Assembly (NCBI RefSeq): GCF_000717655.1
Contig: NZ_JNZY01000004.1
Span: 124,001 to 188,000, forward strand
Origin: Streptomyces katrae
GTDB taxonomy: Bacteria > Actinomycetota > Actinomycetes > Streptomycetales > Streptomycetaceae
Reading direction: 5' to 3'
DNA: 64,000 bases
Part shown: piece after piece, positions 6,913-14,235 of the stretch
Layout: each line of letters opens with the position of its first letter
Position numbering within the stretch: position 1 is the first letter of the stretch
Position numbers and translations under genes: made by a program
Notes under the pieces: model-generated
The model's input: the letters and a program-made list of their open reading frames with translations, nothing else
Told to the model about the DNA's origin: nothing
Database searches by the model: none

Positions 6913-8313
6913 TTAGAGGTACTGGCAGGTGGAGCGGGGGATGTACACCCCGTGGCCGGCCCGGCCGGTGTACTCGCGCCGGTCGATGACGAGTTCGCCG
7001 CGCGAGAGCACGGTGTCGACGCGCCCGGTGATCCGCTTGCCCTCGTACGCCGAGTAGTCCACGTTCATGTGGTGCGTCTCGGCGGAGATGACCTGCTCGG
7101 CGTGCGGATCGTAGAGGACGATGTCGGCGTCGGAACCCGGCGCGATGGTGCCCTTCTGGGGGTAGAGGCCGAACATCCGGGCCGGGCTCGCGCAGGCGAT
7201 CTCGATCCAGCGGCGGCGGCTGATGTGCCCGTCCAGGACGGCCTGGTGGAGGAGATCCATGCGGTTCTCCACGCCCGGCAGCCCGTTCGGGATCTTCGAG
7301 AAGTCGCCGCGGCCGAGCTCCTTCTGGCCGCGGAAGCAGAACGGGCAGTGGTCGGTGGAGACCACCTGGAGGTCGTCGGTCCGCAGGCCCCGCCAGAGGG
7401 CGGCCTGGTGCTCGCGCGGCCGCAGCGGGGTGGAGCAGACGTACTTGGCGCCCTGGAAATCGGGCTCTTCGAGGTTGTCGGTGGACAGGAACAGGTACTG
7501 CGGGCAGGTTTCCCCGAACACCGGCAGGCCCTTGTCGCGGGCGGCGGCGAGCTCGGCGACCGCCTCCTGCGCCGAGACGTGGACCACGTACAGCGGGGAG
7601 CCCGCCACGCGCGCGAGCTGGATCGCCCGGTGCGTGGCCTCGGCTTCGAGGAGGACCTTGCGGACCTCGCCGTGGTGGCGGGGATCGGTCTCCCCGCGGG
7701 CCAGGGCCTGTTCGACCAGGACGTCGATCGCGATGCCGTTCTCGGCGTGCATCATGATCAGCCCGCCGTTGCCGGAGGCCCGCTGCATGGCGCGCAGGAT
7801 CTGCCCGTCGTCGCTGTAGAAGACGCCGGGGTAGGCCATGAACAGCTTGAAGGAGGTGACGCCCTCCCCGATCAGGTGGTCCATCTCCTTCAGGGTCCCC
7901 TCGTTGACGTCCGAGAGGATCATGTGGAAGGCGTAGTCGATGGAGCACTTGCCGTCGGCCTTGTCGTACCAGGTGTCGAGCCCCTGGCGCAGGGCCTGGC
8001 CCATGCTCTGCACGGCGAAGTCGACGATGGTGGTGGTGCCGCCCCAGGCGGCGGCCCGGGTGCCGGTCTCGAAGGTGTCCGAGGCGGCGGTCCCGCCGAA
8101 GGGCAGCTCCATGTGGGTGTGGGCGTCGACCCCGCCGGGGATGACGTACTTCCCGCTCGCGTCGATCGTACGTTCGGCGGTCCAGGCCTCGGCAGCCGCC
8201 GAGCCGTGGGCCGCGAGGGCGGCCACCCGGCCGTCCTCGACCAGGACGTCGGCATGGAGCTCGTCGGCGGCCGTGATGACGAGGCCGCCGCGGATGAGGG
8301 TGCGGATGGACAT
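6913..8313 (-). CDS. hydA: Dihydropyrimidinase / D-hydantoinase
   Basis: 466 aa cyclic amidohydrolase with a binuclear zinc site: GVDAHTHMEL gives H65 and H67, SFKLFMAYPG gives the carboxylated K156, and HAENG, VVHVSA and STDHCPF supply the other ligands. Length is typical. It opens dihydrouracil, dihydrothymine or 5-substituted hydantoins to N-carbamoyl amino acids. ATG at 8313 has GGGAGG about eight bases upstream and follows the aminotransferase gene after 16 bases. With the nitrilase-type beta-ureidopropionase and the aminotransferase it forms the reductive pyrimidine degradation route to beta-alanine or 3-aminoisobutyrate. Confidence 0.92.
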   Translation of the reverse strand: MSIRTLIRGGLVITAADELHADVLVEDGRVAALAAHGSAAAEAWTAERTIDASGKYVIPGGVDAHTHMELPFGGTAASDTFETGTRAAAWGGTTTIVDFAVQSMGQALRQGLDTWYDKADGKCSIDYAFHMILSDVNEGTLKEMDHLIGEGVTSFKLFMAYPGVFYSDDGQILRAMQRASGNGGLIMMHAENGIAIDVLVEQALARGETDPRHHGEVRKVLLEAEATHRAIQLARVAGSPLYVVHVSAQEAVAELAAARDKGLPVFGETCPQYLFLSTDNLEEPDFQGAKYVCSTPLRPREHQAALWRGLRTDDLQVVSTDHCPFCFRGQKELGRGDFSKIPNGLPGVENRMDLLHQAVLDGHISRRRWIEIACASPARMFGLYPQKGTIAPGSDADIVLYDPHAEQVISAETHHMNVDYSAYEGKRITGRVDTVLSRGELVIDRREYTGRAGHGVYIPRSTCQYL

Positions 8314-8329
8314 GTGCGGCGCCTCCCGG

Positions 8330-9625
8330 TCACACGATGCTGTGCAGGGCCCGTTCGAGGATCTCGGCGCCCTCTTCCGCCTCGGCGACGGTGAGGGACA
8401 GCGGCGGCGCGATGCGCAGCACGCTGGTGTTGTACCCGCCGCCCTTGCCGAGCAGCAGGCCGCCTTCGCGGGCGGCCTCCAGGACGGCGGCGGCCGCGTC
8501 CGGGTCGGCCTCGCCGGTGCCGGGTTTCGTCAGCTCCAGCCCGGCCATCAGGCCCCGGCCGCGGACCTCCCGTACGGCGGGCACGGTGGCGGCGATGGCG
8601 CGCAGCCGCTCCAGGAGCAGGCCGCCGACGCGGCGGGCGTTGCCCTGCAGGTCGTGCTCCAGCAGGTAGGCGAGGTTGGCCACGCCGGCCGCCATCGTGA
8701 CCGGGGAACCGCCGAAGGTGGAGATGGAGTTGGTGTCGATGCAGTTCATCACCTCGGCGCGGGCCACGACCCCGCCGATGGACATGCCGTTGCCGATGCC
8801 CTTGGCGAAGGTGAGGATGTCCGGCGGCCCGTTCTGGGCGTGGGCCTGCCAGCCCCAGAAGTGCTCGCCCGTGCGGCCCCAGCCGGTCTGCACCTCGTCG
8901 CTGATCCAGAGGATGCCGTGCCGGTCGAGGACCCGGCGGAAGGCCCCGTACAGCCCGTCCGGCGGGGCGGTGAACCCGCCGACGCCCTGGATGGGCTCCG
9001 CGATGAGGGCGGCGACGCCTCCGCGGGCCTGGCCGAGCACGTCCTCGAGGTCGGCGACGGCGGCCGCGGTGAACTCGGCGTCGTTCAGGTGCGCGAAGGG
9101 TCCGCGGGTGCGCACGGCGCCGTGGACGTAGTACGTCTGGAGCGGCGAAAGGCTGGTCGGGGACCAGCCGCGGTTGCCGGTGATGCCGACGGCGGAGAAG
9201 GACCGGCCGTGGTAGCTGTTGCGCATCGCCAGGATCTGGTTGGAGCGGCGGTACGCGGTCGCGAGCAGCAGGGCGGTGTCGTTGGCCTCGGTGCCGGAGG
9301 TGGTGAAGAAGACCCGTGCCTCGGGAATGCCGGACAGGGCGGCGACCCGCTCGGCCAGCTCGATCATCGGGCGGTTGAGGTACAGGGTGGAGGAGTGGAT
9401 GAGCCGGCCGGCCTGCTCGGAGACGGCCTTGGTGACCTCGGGCAGGGCGTGGGCGGTCATCGTGGTGAGGATGCCGCCGAAGAAGTCGAGGTAGCGGTTG
9501 CCGTCGGCGTCCCAGACGTGGCGGCCCTCGCCGTGCGTGAGCTCGAGGGGGCGGCGGTAGTAGAGCGCGAGCCAGTCGGGCATGACGGCCTGGTGGCGGC
9601 TGTGCAGGGGGATCGGGTCGGTCAC
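8330..9625 (-). CDS. Class III aminotransferase, probable beta-alanine / 3-aminoisobutyrate transaminase
   Basis: 431 aa fold-type I PLP enzyme with the class III signature ISDEVQTGWGRTG (D243 contacts the PLP ring nitrogen) and the Schiff-base lysine K275 in LTFAKGIGNG. The TTSGTEAND motif near 108-116 binds the phosphate. GTG start at 9625 has GGAGG six bases upstream. Its neighbours suggest that it deaminates the beta-amino acid released by the ureidopropionase, like mammalian AGXT2. The 202-bp gap to the nitrilase gene holds only a weak CCTCC/GGAGG hairpin near 9808-9825 just after the nitrilase stop. Confidence 0.88.
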   Translation of the reverse strand: MTDPIPLHSRHQAVMPDWLALYYRRPLELTHGEGRHVWDADGNRYLDFFGGILTTMTAHALPEVTKAVSEQAGRLIHSSTLYLNRPMIELAERVAALSGIPEARVFFTTSGTEANDTALLLATAYRRSNQILAMRNSYHGRSFSAVGITGNRGWSPTSLSPLQTYYVHGAVRTRGPFAHLNDAEFTAAAVADLEDVLGQARGGVAALIAEPIQGVGGFTAPPDGLYGAFRRVLDRHGILWISDEVQTGWGRTGEHFWGWQAHAQNGPPDILTFAKGIGNGMSIGGVVARAEVMNCIDTNSISTFGGSPVTMAAGVANLAYLLEHDLQGNARRVGGLLLERLRAIAATVPAVREVRGRGLMAGLELTKPGTGEADPDAAAAVLEAAREGGLLLGKGGGYNTSVLRIAPPLSLTVAEAEEGAEILERALHSIV

Positions 9626-9827
9626 CGGCTACCTCCGGGGATACCCCGGCCGCTGGGCCGGGGAGGAATGGGGCCCGTGTGGGGCAGGACAGGGAGCCAC
9701 CGGTCGCCATCGGCGTGCGGCGTCGGCCACAGCGGCGTCACGCTCGGACTCCAGGCGGTGTGCAGGACCTGTTGGACCGCCGGTCCACAAGGCGGCGTGA
9801 GCCAGGAACCCTCCTTCAGGGGAGGAG

Positions 9828-10670
9828 TCAAGGCTGTACGAGCCCTCCGTAGGCGTCGGGGCGGCGGTCGCGGTAGAAGGCCCACTGGTCGCGGACCTCC
9901 TTGATCAGGTCGAAGTCGAGCTCCCGGACGAGGAGTTCCTCGTCCTTGCCGCTGGCGACCTCTCCGACGAACTGGCCACGGGGGTCGACGAAGTAGCTGG
10001 TGCCGTAGAAGTCGTTGTCGCCGTACTCCTCCTGGCCGACGCGGTTGATCGCGGCGACGAAGTACTCGTTGGCGACGGCCGCGGCGGGCTGTTCCAGCTT
10101 CCAGAGGTAGGAGGACAGGCCGCGGTGGGTGGCGGAGGGGTTGTACACCAGCTGCGCGCCGGCCAGGCCCAGGGCGCGCCAGCCCTCAGGGAAGTGGCGG
10201 TCGTAGCAGATGTAGACGCCGACGCGGCCGACGGCGGTGTCGAAAACGGGCCAGCCGAGGTTGCCCGGACGGAAGTAGTACTTCTCCCAGAAGCCCTTGA
10301 CCTGGGGGATGTGGTGTTTGCGGTACTTGCCGAGGTAGCTGCCGTCGGCGTCGATGACGGCGGCGGTGTTGTAGTAGAAGCCCTCGGACTCGAGCTCGAA
10401 GACCGGTACGACGATGACCATGCCGGTCTCGCGGGCGAGCGCCTGCATGCGCTGGACGGTGGGGCCGTCGGGGACGGGCTCGGCCCAGCGGTAGTGCTCG
10501 GGATCCTGGACCTGGCAGAAGTACGGGGCGTTGAACACCTCCTGGAAGCCGATGATCTGCGCGCCCTGGGCGGCGGCCCGGCGGGCGTGCTCCTCGTGTT
10601 TGGCGATCATCGACTCGGTGTCTCCGGTCCAGGTGGCCTGGACGAGTGCGGCGCGGACGACTTGGGCCAT
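9828..10670 (-). CDS. Nitrilase-superfamily amidohydrolase, probable beta-ureidopropionase
   Basis: 280 aa with the Glu-Lys-Cys triad: E44 (GFQEVF), K118 (KYRKHHIP) and C155 (YICYDRHFPE). The KYRKHHIPQVKGFWEKYYFRPG stretch is typical of the N-carbamoyl-beta-alanine amidohydrolase branch. ATG at 10670 has GAGGAG seven bases upstream. It hydrolyses N-carbamoyl-beta-amino acids to the amino acid, ammonia and CO2, the step after the dihydropyrimidinase encoded downstream. N-carbamoylputrescine amidase is the main alternative for this subgroup, but context favours the pyrimidine route. Confidence 0.85.
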   Translation of the reverse strand: MAQVVRAALVQATWTGDTESMIAKHEEHARRAAAQGAQIIGFQEVFNAPYFCQVQDPEHYRWAEPVPDGPTVQRMQALARETGMVIVVPVFELESEGFYYNTAAVIDADGSYLGKYRKHHIPQVKGFWEKYYFRPGNLGWPVFDTAVGRVGVYICYDRHFPEGWRALGLAGAQLVYNPSATHRGLSSYLWKLEQPAAAVANEYFVAAINRVGQEEYGDNDFYGTSYFVDPRGQFVGEVASGKDEELLVRELDFDLIKEVRDQWAFYRDRRPDAYGGLVQP

Positions 10671-10700
10671 GAGCTGCTCCTCGCGACGGGAACGCCGAGT

Positions 10701-10714
10701 TCTACGCACGTAGA
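10701..10714. promoter_or_regulatory. Candidate operator of the pyrimidine catabolic operon
   Basis: Perfect inverted repeat TCTACG-ca-CGTAGA, 31 bases before the nitrilase start, with a further CTAC/GTAG-like half site around 10725-10740 (GTAGGGAGTAGAACGTAG). No regulator gene is adjacent. In related loci a PucR-type regulator is often linked, but none lies in this window next to the operon. Confidence 0.4.
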
Positions 10715-10821
10715 CGGTATGTGTAGGGAGTAGAACGTAGGCCTCGTCACACCGCGGGGCAAGACCGCCGTGCACGGTTGGGTGAGTCGATCAAGGTAGG
10801 ACAACGGACGGTCGAATCCGC

Positions 10822-12399
10822 TCAGTGGACGGGCGGTTTCGCAACCCGCAGGGCGTGTACGAGGTCACGGTGATGGGTGCCGGAGAGGGCCTCGGCGGCC
10901 CGGAGCAGCCGGGGAGTGAACCACTGCGGATCGCGGCGGGCGAGCCGTACCGCCTCCTCCGCGGTGCGGACCTTGACGAAGGCGCCGAGGAGGGCGTCGG
11001 CCTCGTGGGTCCGGCCGGCGGCGGCCAGGGCCAGGGCGGCGTCGGCGATCTCGGCGGCGGGGCGGGCCGCGCCCTGGCGCAGCAGGGTCTCGCAGTCGGC
11101 GTGCCGGCCGGCCTCGCCGAGGGCGGCGGCGGCCGCGGCGAGCCGCTCGGGCGGGAGCGAGGCCGCCTCCCACAGCAGCGTGGCCCAGTCCGCACCGAGC
11201 CCGGCGCGCACCAGCTCGGCGGCCCACCCGGGCAGCCACTCGGCGGGCCCGGCGGCGGCCTCGCAGAGCACCGCGTGCGCCTCCCCACTCCGCCCCTGGG
11301 CCCGCAAGGCCCCCAACTGCCCGACCACGCCCGCAATCCCACCGCCTTGCAGGGCCGCCTCCGGCCCGGCGGACTGCGCCTTCCGCTCCGGCGGCGCGAG
11401 GCTGTCGGCGACGTCGGGCAGTTGCGCGTCGGGACCCTCAGGCGAGAAGGGGTCCTCGCCGACGGCCGGGGCATCCGGCCGCGGCGGGGCGAACCGGGCT
11501 CGGCCGATGGTGCCGCGGGGAGCGAGGGGTCCTGGGTCGGGGCGGCCGAAGCGGGCGCCGCGGGGTGGCACGGCGGCCGCGCCGGGGAGCGCGGCGGGCG
11601 GGGTGGGGGCGGCGGGGGCCGCGGCGCCCGCGTAACGGGCGCCGCCGGCCCGCCGTGCCCCGCGCAGCCACCGCCCCTCGGCCCGCCCGACGGGCGGTTC
11701 CGCCTCCCGGCCCTCCCCCGCCTCCCGCTGCCGCGGCACCCCGGGCAACGGCCCGCCGTCCCCGGCCCCGGCCCACGCCCCGGGCGCCCGGGCCGGATCC
11801 GTGGCTTCGGCCTCGGCTTCGGCTTCGGCTTCGACGGACCGGGCGCCGCCGCCCCGGCCGGAGGCGGGCTGCCCGGACGGGGCGGGGTCGGGGGCGGGCG
11901 TCGACAAGGCCGTCAGGCGGGAGGTCAGGTCCTGCTGGCGGGCGGCCGCCCTGGCTGCGTCGTCGCGCGTCCAGGCGAGTTCCCGGGTCAGCGTTTCCGC
12001 CTCGGTGCGGTCCGTCGTCGTCGCCAGGCGGGCCGTCAGGGTGCGGGTCGCCGCCTCCGAGACGGCCCGCTGGTCGGCGGCCGAAGCCAGCAGGGTCCGC
12101 AGTTCCTCCGCGCCGCCCGGCAGCCGGTCCCACACCGCGACGGCCGCGGCCCGCAGCCGGGCCGCGTACTGCGTCTCCCGCTGCGCGGACTCGGCGCCCC
12201 TGGCCTCCGCGAGGTCGCCGAGCAGCGATTCCACCACGTCCCACGGCGGCATCGCGGCCCCGTCCAGACAGGCCCGCAGACCCTCCGGATCCCGGCGCAG
12301 GAACTCCCCGTACCAACCTGCCCCCGGATCGAGCCTTTGCGTCAACCCGCGCAAGTACCCCGAGAGTTGACCGATCACCAGTGAAGTCGCGGTCTCCAT
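10822..12399 (-). CDS. Hypothetical protein with disordered Ala/Pro/Gly-rich centre and helical ends
   Basis: 525 aa, family not recognised. Residues 1-170 are helical (a coiled-coil-like stretch of RxAAExxTRxLTARL). Residues about 170-370 are low complexity: Ala-Pro-Gly-Arg rich, including a pure Glu-Ala dipeptide run encoded by repeats near 11807-11836. The last 150 residues are again helical with short Ala-rich repeats resembling TPR/SEL1-like helices. No signal peptide or membrane segment. Relatives in other Streptomyces are sometimes labelled tegument-protein-like because of composition only, which says nothing of function. The ATG at 12399 is preferred; a GTG six codons earlier is equally possible because neither has a clear ribosome site. 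It stands alone between the nitrilase and PPOX genes. Confidence 0.6.
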   Translation of the reverse strand: METATSLVIGQLSGYLRGLTQRLDPGAGWYGEFLRRDPEGLRACLDGAAMPPWDVVESLLGDLAEARGAESAQRETQYAARLRAAAVAVWDRLPGGAEELRTLLASAADQRAVSEAATRTLTARLATTTDRTEAETLTRELAWTRDDAARAAARQQDLTSRLTALSTPAPDPAPSGQPASGRGGGARSVEAEAEAEAEATDPARAPGAWAGAGDGGPLPGVPRQREAGEGREAEPPVGRAEGRWLRGARRAGGARYAGAAAPAAPTPPAALPGAAAVPPRGARFGRPDPGPLAPRGTIGRARFAPPRPDAPAVGEDPFSPEGPDAQLPDVADSLAPPERKAQSAGPEAALQGGGIAGVVGQLGALRAQGRSGEAHAVLCEAAAGPAEWLPGWAAELVRAGLGADWATLLWEAASLPPERLAAAAAALGEAGRHADCETLLRQGAARPAAEIADAALALAAAGRTHEADALLGAFVKVRTAEEAVRLARRDPQWFTPRLLRAAEALSGTHHRDLVHALRVAKPPVH

Positions 12400-12444
12400 G
12401 CCGGCATTGGATCCCACCGGTGTTACGGGCGGGCTACGGGAGTC

Positions 12445-12825
12445 TCAAAGCTTGACGGCGATCGCGGTGTGCGGGCGCTTCCCGAGCCGGAACACCGCCG
12501 CCGGCACGTCCAGCCCCCAGAACTGCCAGGTGTACTTCCGCAGCATCAGCTTGCGCACCCGCTTCAGCCCGGCCTCGTCCAGCAGCCGCGCCTCGCCCAC
12601 CAGCACGGGCGCCCCCTCCGCGACCCGCCCCCGCACGTCGCAGGGGCTGACCGTGACCCGCCCGTTGTTGCGGATCCGCTTCACCTTCCAGGAGTCGGTG
12701 CGCGTCCAGACGTACAGCTCACCGCCGTCCGCCACCGCCCACACGGGCGTCGCGACGGGCGTGCCGTCCTTGCGGAACGTGGTGAGGCTGACGTACTTGC
12801 CCCGGTCCAGCTCATCGAGAGTCAT
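12445..12825 (-). CDS. PPOX-class F420-dependent oxidoreductase
   Basis: 126 aa split beta-barrel flavin/F420-binding protein. Recognisable family blocks are YVSLTTFRKDGTPVATPVWAV, ELYVWTRTDSWKVKRIRNN (phosphate-binding Lys/Arg cluster) and VRGRV. Actinobacterial members mostly bind F420 and reduce small electrophiles, biliverdin or quinones; the substrate is unknown here. Single-gene unit as far as visible, with the start ten bases from a small gene on the same strand. Confidence 0.82.
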   Translation of the reverse strand: MTLDELDRGKYVSLTTFRKDGTPVATPVWAVADGGELYVWTRTDSWKVKRIRNNGRVTVSPCDVRGRVAEGAPVLVGEARLLDEAGLKRVRKLMLRKYTWQFWGLDVPAAVFRLGKRPHTAIAVKL

Positions 12826-12834
12826 CCGCGGAGC

Positions 12835-13008
12835 CTAAGGGGTGTCCGCGGGGTGGCCGGCGCCGGCTTCGCGCAGGGTCGCGTCAGCCGGAAACCTGGC
12901 ATCGGCCCGGCCCTCCGGCGCCGCGCAGACGGCGAGCAGCAGACCCGCCGCCAGGAGGGCGCCGAGGAGTCCGAAAACGAGTCGTGTGGAAGCGTTCGAG
13001 GCTGACAC
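12835..13008 (-). CDS. Small predicted exported or membrane-anchored protein
   Basis: 57 aa from the GTG at 13008 (GAAGGC just upstream). Residues 10-30 form one hydrophobic segment (LVFGLLGALLAAGLLLAVC) followed by CAAPEGRADA, which could be a signal-peptidase site or an imperfect lipobox with V before C. The remainder is short and polar. It fills most of the otherwise empty 12826-13134 stretch and ends ten bases before the PPOX start. No family recognised; third-position GC is high and fits a real gene, but it is short enough to be chance. Confidence 0.4.
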   Translation of the reverse strand: MSASNASTRLVFGLLGALLAAGLLLAVCAAPEGRADARFPADATLREAGAGHPADTP

Positions 13009-13134
13009 GCCTTCACGCCTGCCCCGCGCCCGGCCGCTCCCACCAGCGATTGGGCCGTTCGGCCCGCCGGGCCCGCCCGAAAGAACCCGCAGGTCCGCGG
13101 GCCGGGTCCGGGGCCGACCCGGCCCGGAACGGTG

Positions 13135-13386
13135 TCAGGCGGGGACGAACGCGCAGCGGCGCAGTACCTCGTCCAGGGACAGCCCGAGCGCCTCGGCCAC
13201 GGCGGCCACGGTGAAGAACGCCGGGGTCGGCGCCCGTCCGGTCTCGATCTTGCGGAGGGTCTCGGCGGACAGCCCGGCGCTCGCCGCGACCTCGACCATG
13301 CTGCGGCGGCCGCGGGCCTCGCGCAGCAGTGCGCCCAGGCGCTCGCCGCGTTCGCGCTCTTCGGGGGTGAGGGGGGTGCGGACCAT
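13135..13386 (-). CDS. Small XRE-family DNA-binding regulator
   Basis: 83 aa, essentially a single helix-turn-helix domain: ERLGALLREARGRRSMVEVA, then ASAGLSAETLRKIETG as the turn and recognition helix, ending in LGLSLDEVLRRC. ATG at 13386. It is divergent from a methionine aminopeptidase gene, and the 78-bp gap contains a symmetric AT-rich operator overlapping both -10 regions, so it probably represses itself and that gene. Confidence 0.8.
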   Translation of the reverse strand: MVRTPLTPEERERGERLGALLREARGRRSMVEVAASAGLSAETLRKIETGRAPTPAFFTVAAVAEALGLSLDEVLRRCAFVPA

Positions 13387-13410
13387 GCCCGCATCCTACC
13401 CGCTCCCCCA

Positions 13411-13460
13411 ATAACTATCCCGTGAAAGTTATACCGGGATAGATATACCGGTATAGTTAT
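13411..13460. promoter_or_regulatory. Divergent promoter/operator between XRE regulator and methionine aminopeptidase
   Basis: An AT-rich island in GC-rich DNA. Outer arms ATAACTAT (13411-13418) and ATAGTTAT (13453-13460) are exact complements and contain the two divergent -10 elements (TATAGT at 13452-13457 for the plus strand). Inside are TATCCCG / CGGGATA and a perfect 12-bp palindrome TATACCGGTATA (13444-13455). The plus -10 ends seven bases before the ATG at 13465 and there is no ribosome site, so the aminopeptidase mRNA is probably leaderless. Confidence 0.65.
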
Positions 13461-13464
13461 TGGC

Positions 13465-14232
13465 ATGGTGGAACTGAAGACGGAAGAGTCGATCGAAGCA
13501 ATGCGCGCCCCGGGCCGGGTCGTCGCCCAGGCCCTGGCCGCCGTACGGCAGGCCGCCCGGGTCGGGGTGTCCCTGCTGCACCTGGACGAGGTGGCCCGCG
13601 GGGTACTGGCCGGGGCCGGCGCGAGCTCGCCGTTCCTCGGCTACCGGCCGGAGTTCGCGCCGGTGCCCTTCCCGGGGGTGATCTGCACCTCGGTCAACGA
13701 CGCGATCGTGCACGGCATCCCCGGCGGCTACCGGCTCCGCGACGGGGACCTGGTCAGCATCGACTGCGGGGCGAAGCTCGGCGGCTGGGTCGGGGACGCG
13801 GCGGTCAGCTTCACCGTCGGCCGGCCGCGCCCGGCGGACCTGCGGCTGATCGAGACCGCCGAGGCGGCCCTCGCGGCCGGCACGGCCGCCGCACGGCCCG
13901 GCAACCGGATCGGGGACATCGCGTACGCCGTCGGCACCGTCTGCCGCGCCGCCGGCTACGGCGTCCCGGACGGGTTCGGCGGCCACGGCATCGGCCGCAG
14001 CATGCACGAGGACCCCGGCGTGCCCAACGAGGGCCGGCCGGGGCGCGGTATGAAGCTGCGCCCCGGCATGGTGCTCGCGATCGAGCCGATGCTGATCGCG
14101 GGCGGTACGGACGACTACCGGTGCGACGGGGACGGCTGGACCCTGCGGAGCGTCGACGGCAGCCGCGCCGCGCATGCGGAGCACACGGTCGCGATCACCG
14201 CCGACGGCCCGAGGATCCTCACCACTCTGTGA
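13465..14232 (+). CDS. map: Type I methionine aminopeptidase
   Basis: 255 aa. All five metal ligands are present: D100 (SIDCGAK), D111 (VGDAAVSF), H174 (GGHGIG), E207 (IEPML) and E239 (AEHT), plus H83. It removes the initiator methionine from nascent proteins. It lacks the N-terminal SH3-binding extension of some actinobacterial MetAPs. Gene start has no Shine-Dalgarno sequence; a leaderless transcript is likely. The pairing with a dedicated XRE regulator and the weak similarity expected to the housekeeping enzyme suggest a second, conditionally expressed MetAP, an inference that needs the rest of the genome. Convergent with ggt, three bases between stops. Confidence 0.9.
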   Translation: MVELKTEESIEAMRAPGRVVAQALAAVRQAARVGVSLLHLDEVARGVLAGAGASSPFLGYRPEFAPVPFPGVICTSVNDAIVHGIPGGYRLRDGDLVSIDCGAKLGGWVGDAAVSFTVGRPRPADLRLIETAEAALAAGTAAARPGNRIGDIAYAVGTVCRAAGYGVPDGFGGHGIGRSMHEDPGVPNEGRPGRGMKLRPGMVLAIEPMLIAGGTDDYRCDGDGWTLRSVDGSRAAHAEHTVAITADGPRILTTL

Positions 14233-14235
14233 CGC

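Noticed and set aside
11807..11836. Short tandem repeat considered as a CRISPR or other repeat locus
   Set aside because: It is a coding Glu-Ala run with no spacers.
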